From: CAZCVI01 sp964502145 | GTDB taxonomy: Bacteria > Acidobacteriota > Aminicenantia > UBA2199 | Assembly: GCA_964502145.1 (NCBI GenBank) | Contig: CAZCVI010000010.1 | Location: 62,001 to 126,000, forward strand | Direction of reading: 5' to 3' | DNA length: 64,000 bases | In this document: in pieces, positions 62,389 to 64,000 of the stretch | Layout: each line of letters starts with the position of its first letter | Numbering within the stretch: the first letter of the stretch is position 1 | Position numbers and translations under genes: made by a program | The notes under the pieces: model-generated | Database searches by the model: none | Seen by the model: the letters and a program-made list of their open reading frames with translations, nothing else | What the model was told of the DNA's origin: nothing

Positions 62389-64000
62389 TTAATGATGGGC
62401 ATAGGGGATGAATAACACTTTTTCATCGGTATTCTCGGTTATCCATAAATAATAATACTCTTTTTCTTTTTTGATGTCTACCCCCTTGATGGGATTGGGG
62501 GCATATTGGTCCACGGGTAAGGCGACTACTATGCCATTGAGGTTGGTGGGATGATTGAGTCGTAGTTCCAAGTGAGTGGTCCCCTTGTGGAAGCGGCATT
62601 TGGCTTTTAAAAAGTATTTTAAATAGTTGGCAAAATAACTCATGGGTTGGGCCAAGAGTTTGCCTGCCTGACACTGTTTATCGACTTCTAAGATGAATTG
62701 TTTGAGAGTGCTGGGATAATAGGGGCGCACGTCATAGGAGTGGGAGTAAATGAGTCGGACGGTATGGTTTTTGATAACAAAATCCAGTAATCCCTGGAAC
62801 CAGTCCATGAGTTGTTTATGGGTGACACCGTCGCGGTTCATTTCAAAAAAGGAGGCGACTTCACGATAGGGCAAGACTGGAAAAGCGATTACATTGGGAC
62901 TGACCATTTTTTTTTCAAAGAAGGTACGGTTCGGCGCAGAACCGGAATCCCCGGTATAATAATAGGCAATCACACCATTTCGTTCTAAAATGCGGGTGGC
63001 CAACGGTTGGGGATGTACGCCATTGGGAGCAGAGTATTCGGTCACAGGATAACCGGAAATGGATTCCATGCATTTATTGTTCCGCACGATATTGGCCTCG
63101 ATTTCGTTTTTACCGAAGTTACCATCTAATATATTCTGATAGAACCAGTTATGAGCCCACCCGCCATGAGAACCCAGGGTGCCATATTTGACGACGGATT
63201 GTAATATATCGTGTCCTTTGCCATAGGCATCAAAGCCCAATCTGTCACCAGGACGATCAGTGAAATTCCCAGCGGTATTATGAATGGAATATTTGATATG
63301 TTTGGGAAAGAAGCCGTTTTGTTTCATGTATTCCAATCCTTCCCAATCTTCGCTCCAGTCAATGTGCCAGTTAATGACCAGACCGCCTTTCCCGCCGGGG
63401 GTGTTCATCAGGTGGGGTATTTTGGCAACAGTAAACAGAAAGGTTCGCAATAGACTACGAATCAACAAATCATCGGAATTGGCTTTTAAGTGACCGAGGG
63501 GTAGATTGGCATACAATAGATTCCCAGATATTACTTTTTTTAAAATAATGGTGGGAAAGGAACGGCCATTCTCGGTGACACCATAGGCATAAATATCTTT
63601 TTCATTGAGACAGGGGTCAGTTGTCACCCGGGCCATTGGAAAGATCAGTTGACCATAAGAATAACCGGTGATAAAGAATTTATCGTTGGTTTTGCCTGGA
63701 GGTATCTGGAAATAGGCTGCGCTATCAGCATCTTTAAAACGGAGATAACCATTGGTATAGGCGAGGTTAGAATCACGTAAATTATTGTATATGACATAAT
63801 TAAGACCGACTAAATCGGCAAAAATGCCTCTGTCCAAGAACCCGTACTTGCGATCCTGGGACCCAGAATCAAAAATAACGGCAAGATGTCCACCCTGTTC
63901 GAGGTATTCTTTAGCCCAAAATTTCATATCGGAAGGCAATGACCGGGAAATTCCATCGGGCATGATAATCACAGGGAAATATTTGACAATAGCAGCGGGT
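62389..64000 (-). CDS. Polysaccharide-deacetylase-like protein (paralogue 2, 5' end outside window)
   Basis: 537 visible residues; the frame stays open to the right edge, where PAAIVKYFPVIIMPDGISRS parallels the neighbour, so the N-terminal part with the expected membrane anchor is outside. It shares nearly every block with paralogue 1: NWHIDWSEDW, GSHGGWAHNWFY, YSAPNGVHPQP, YYYTGDSGSAPNRTFF, GIVVALPVDQYAPN. The internal GTG at 63972 is not a true start. Thirty-three bases separate it from paralogue 1. The two look like a tandem duplication; divergence in the first Asp/Asn positions may reflect different substrates. Confidence 0.62.
   Translation of the reverse strand, partial: PAAIVKYFPVIIMPDGISRSLPSDMKFWAKEYLEQGGHLAVIFDSGSQDRKYGFLDRGIFADLVGLNYVIYNNLRDSNLAYTNGYLRFKDADSAAYFQIPPGKTNDKFFITGYSYGQLIFPMARVTTDPCLNEKDIYAYGVTENGRSFPTIILKKVISGNLLYANLPLGHLKANSDDLLIRSLLRTFLFTVAKIPHLMNTPGGKGGLVINWHIDWSEDWEGLEYMKQNGFFPKHIKYSIHNTAGNFTDRPGDRLGFDAYGKGHDILQSVVKYGTLGSHGGWAHNWFYQNILDGNFGKNEIEANIVRNNKCMESISGYPVTEYSAPNGVHPQPLATRILERNGVIAYYYTGDSGSAPNRTFFEKKMVSPNVIAFPVLPYREVASFFEMNRDGVTHKQLMDWFQGLLDFVIKNHTVRLIYSHSYDVRPYYPSTLKQFILEVDKQCQAGKLLAQPMSYFANYLKYFLKAKCRFHKGTTHLELRLNHPTNLNGIVVALPVDQYAPNPIKGVDIKKEKEYYYLWITENTDEKVLFIPYAHH

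Noticed and set aside
63970..63972. GTG at 63972 as start of the last gene
   Set aside because: The frame continues to the window edge and the upstream residues still match the paralogue.

Overview
The window looks like chromosomal DNA of an uncultured, moderately low-GC, Gram-negative (two-membrane) bacterium. The support is a run of lipoprotein and secreted-protein signals, a YaiO-like outer-membrane barrel and a polysaccharide locus, plus Hanks-type kinases with FHA partners. A complete bacterial-type pyrrolysine (Pyl) cassette next to an MttB-family methyltransferase suggests anaerobic use of methylated amines. I cannot place the phylum from sequence alone; a candidate phylum of the Acidobacteriota/Aminicenantes kind is only a guess.

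Layout. 0-1.5 kb: end of a PriA-like gene with degenerate ATPase motifs. 1.6-5.8 kb: large secreted FN3/Ig-repeat protein. 5.9-7.1 kb: YwbE-like gene and a broken transposase. 7.2-13.2 kb (minus): four-gene operon of a Gln-rich membrane protein, MoxR ATPase, DUF58 protein and VWA/BatA-like protein. 13.5-16.9 kb: pheS-pheT. 17.2-24.0 kb (minus): phospho-signalling island with two Ser/Thr kinases, two FHA proteins, a PP2C phosphatase and a membrane-spanning trypsin-FHA protein. 24.2-25.2 kb: ZZ-finger/trypsin-like protein. 25.2-32.2 kb (minus): pylSn, pylD, pylC, pylB, pylSc, tRNA-Pyl, a MetH-activation-domain-like protein and mttB, preceded by a MinD-like ATPase and a RodZ-like HTH protein. 34.4-45.5 kb: M20 peptidase, two small envelope proteins, YyaL-type thioredoxin-domain protein, decayed HepT/MntA pair, ComEC, DUF2293 and an AAA/PD-(D/E)XK protein. 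45.8-51.5 kb: 1899-residue secreted LRR/Ig protein. 52-57.5 kb: mutM, Ntn-hydrolase, EamA transporter, Uma2 remnant and secreted Xaa-Pro aminopeptidase. 57.5-64 kb (minus): exopolysaccharide-type locus with YaiO-like barrel, WecB-type epimerase, six-hairpin-glycosidase-like lipoprotein and two tandem deacetylase-like paralogues, the last cut by the window edge.

The most unusual signals are: (1) a complete pyl operon whose neighbouring MttB homologue has no in-frame amber codon, while pylC itself ends in UAG; (2) a family of intergenic elements built from 9-bp-period TGGAC repeats, several folding into long hairpins with related ends and at least one flanked by TTAA; (3) a 300-bp array of 40-bp repeats made of two palindromes; (4) the trypsin-TM-FHA protein inside the kinase/phosphatase operon; (5) the compact polysaccharide locus. 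Coordinates of adjusted starts are argued from ribosome-binding sites where visible.
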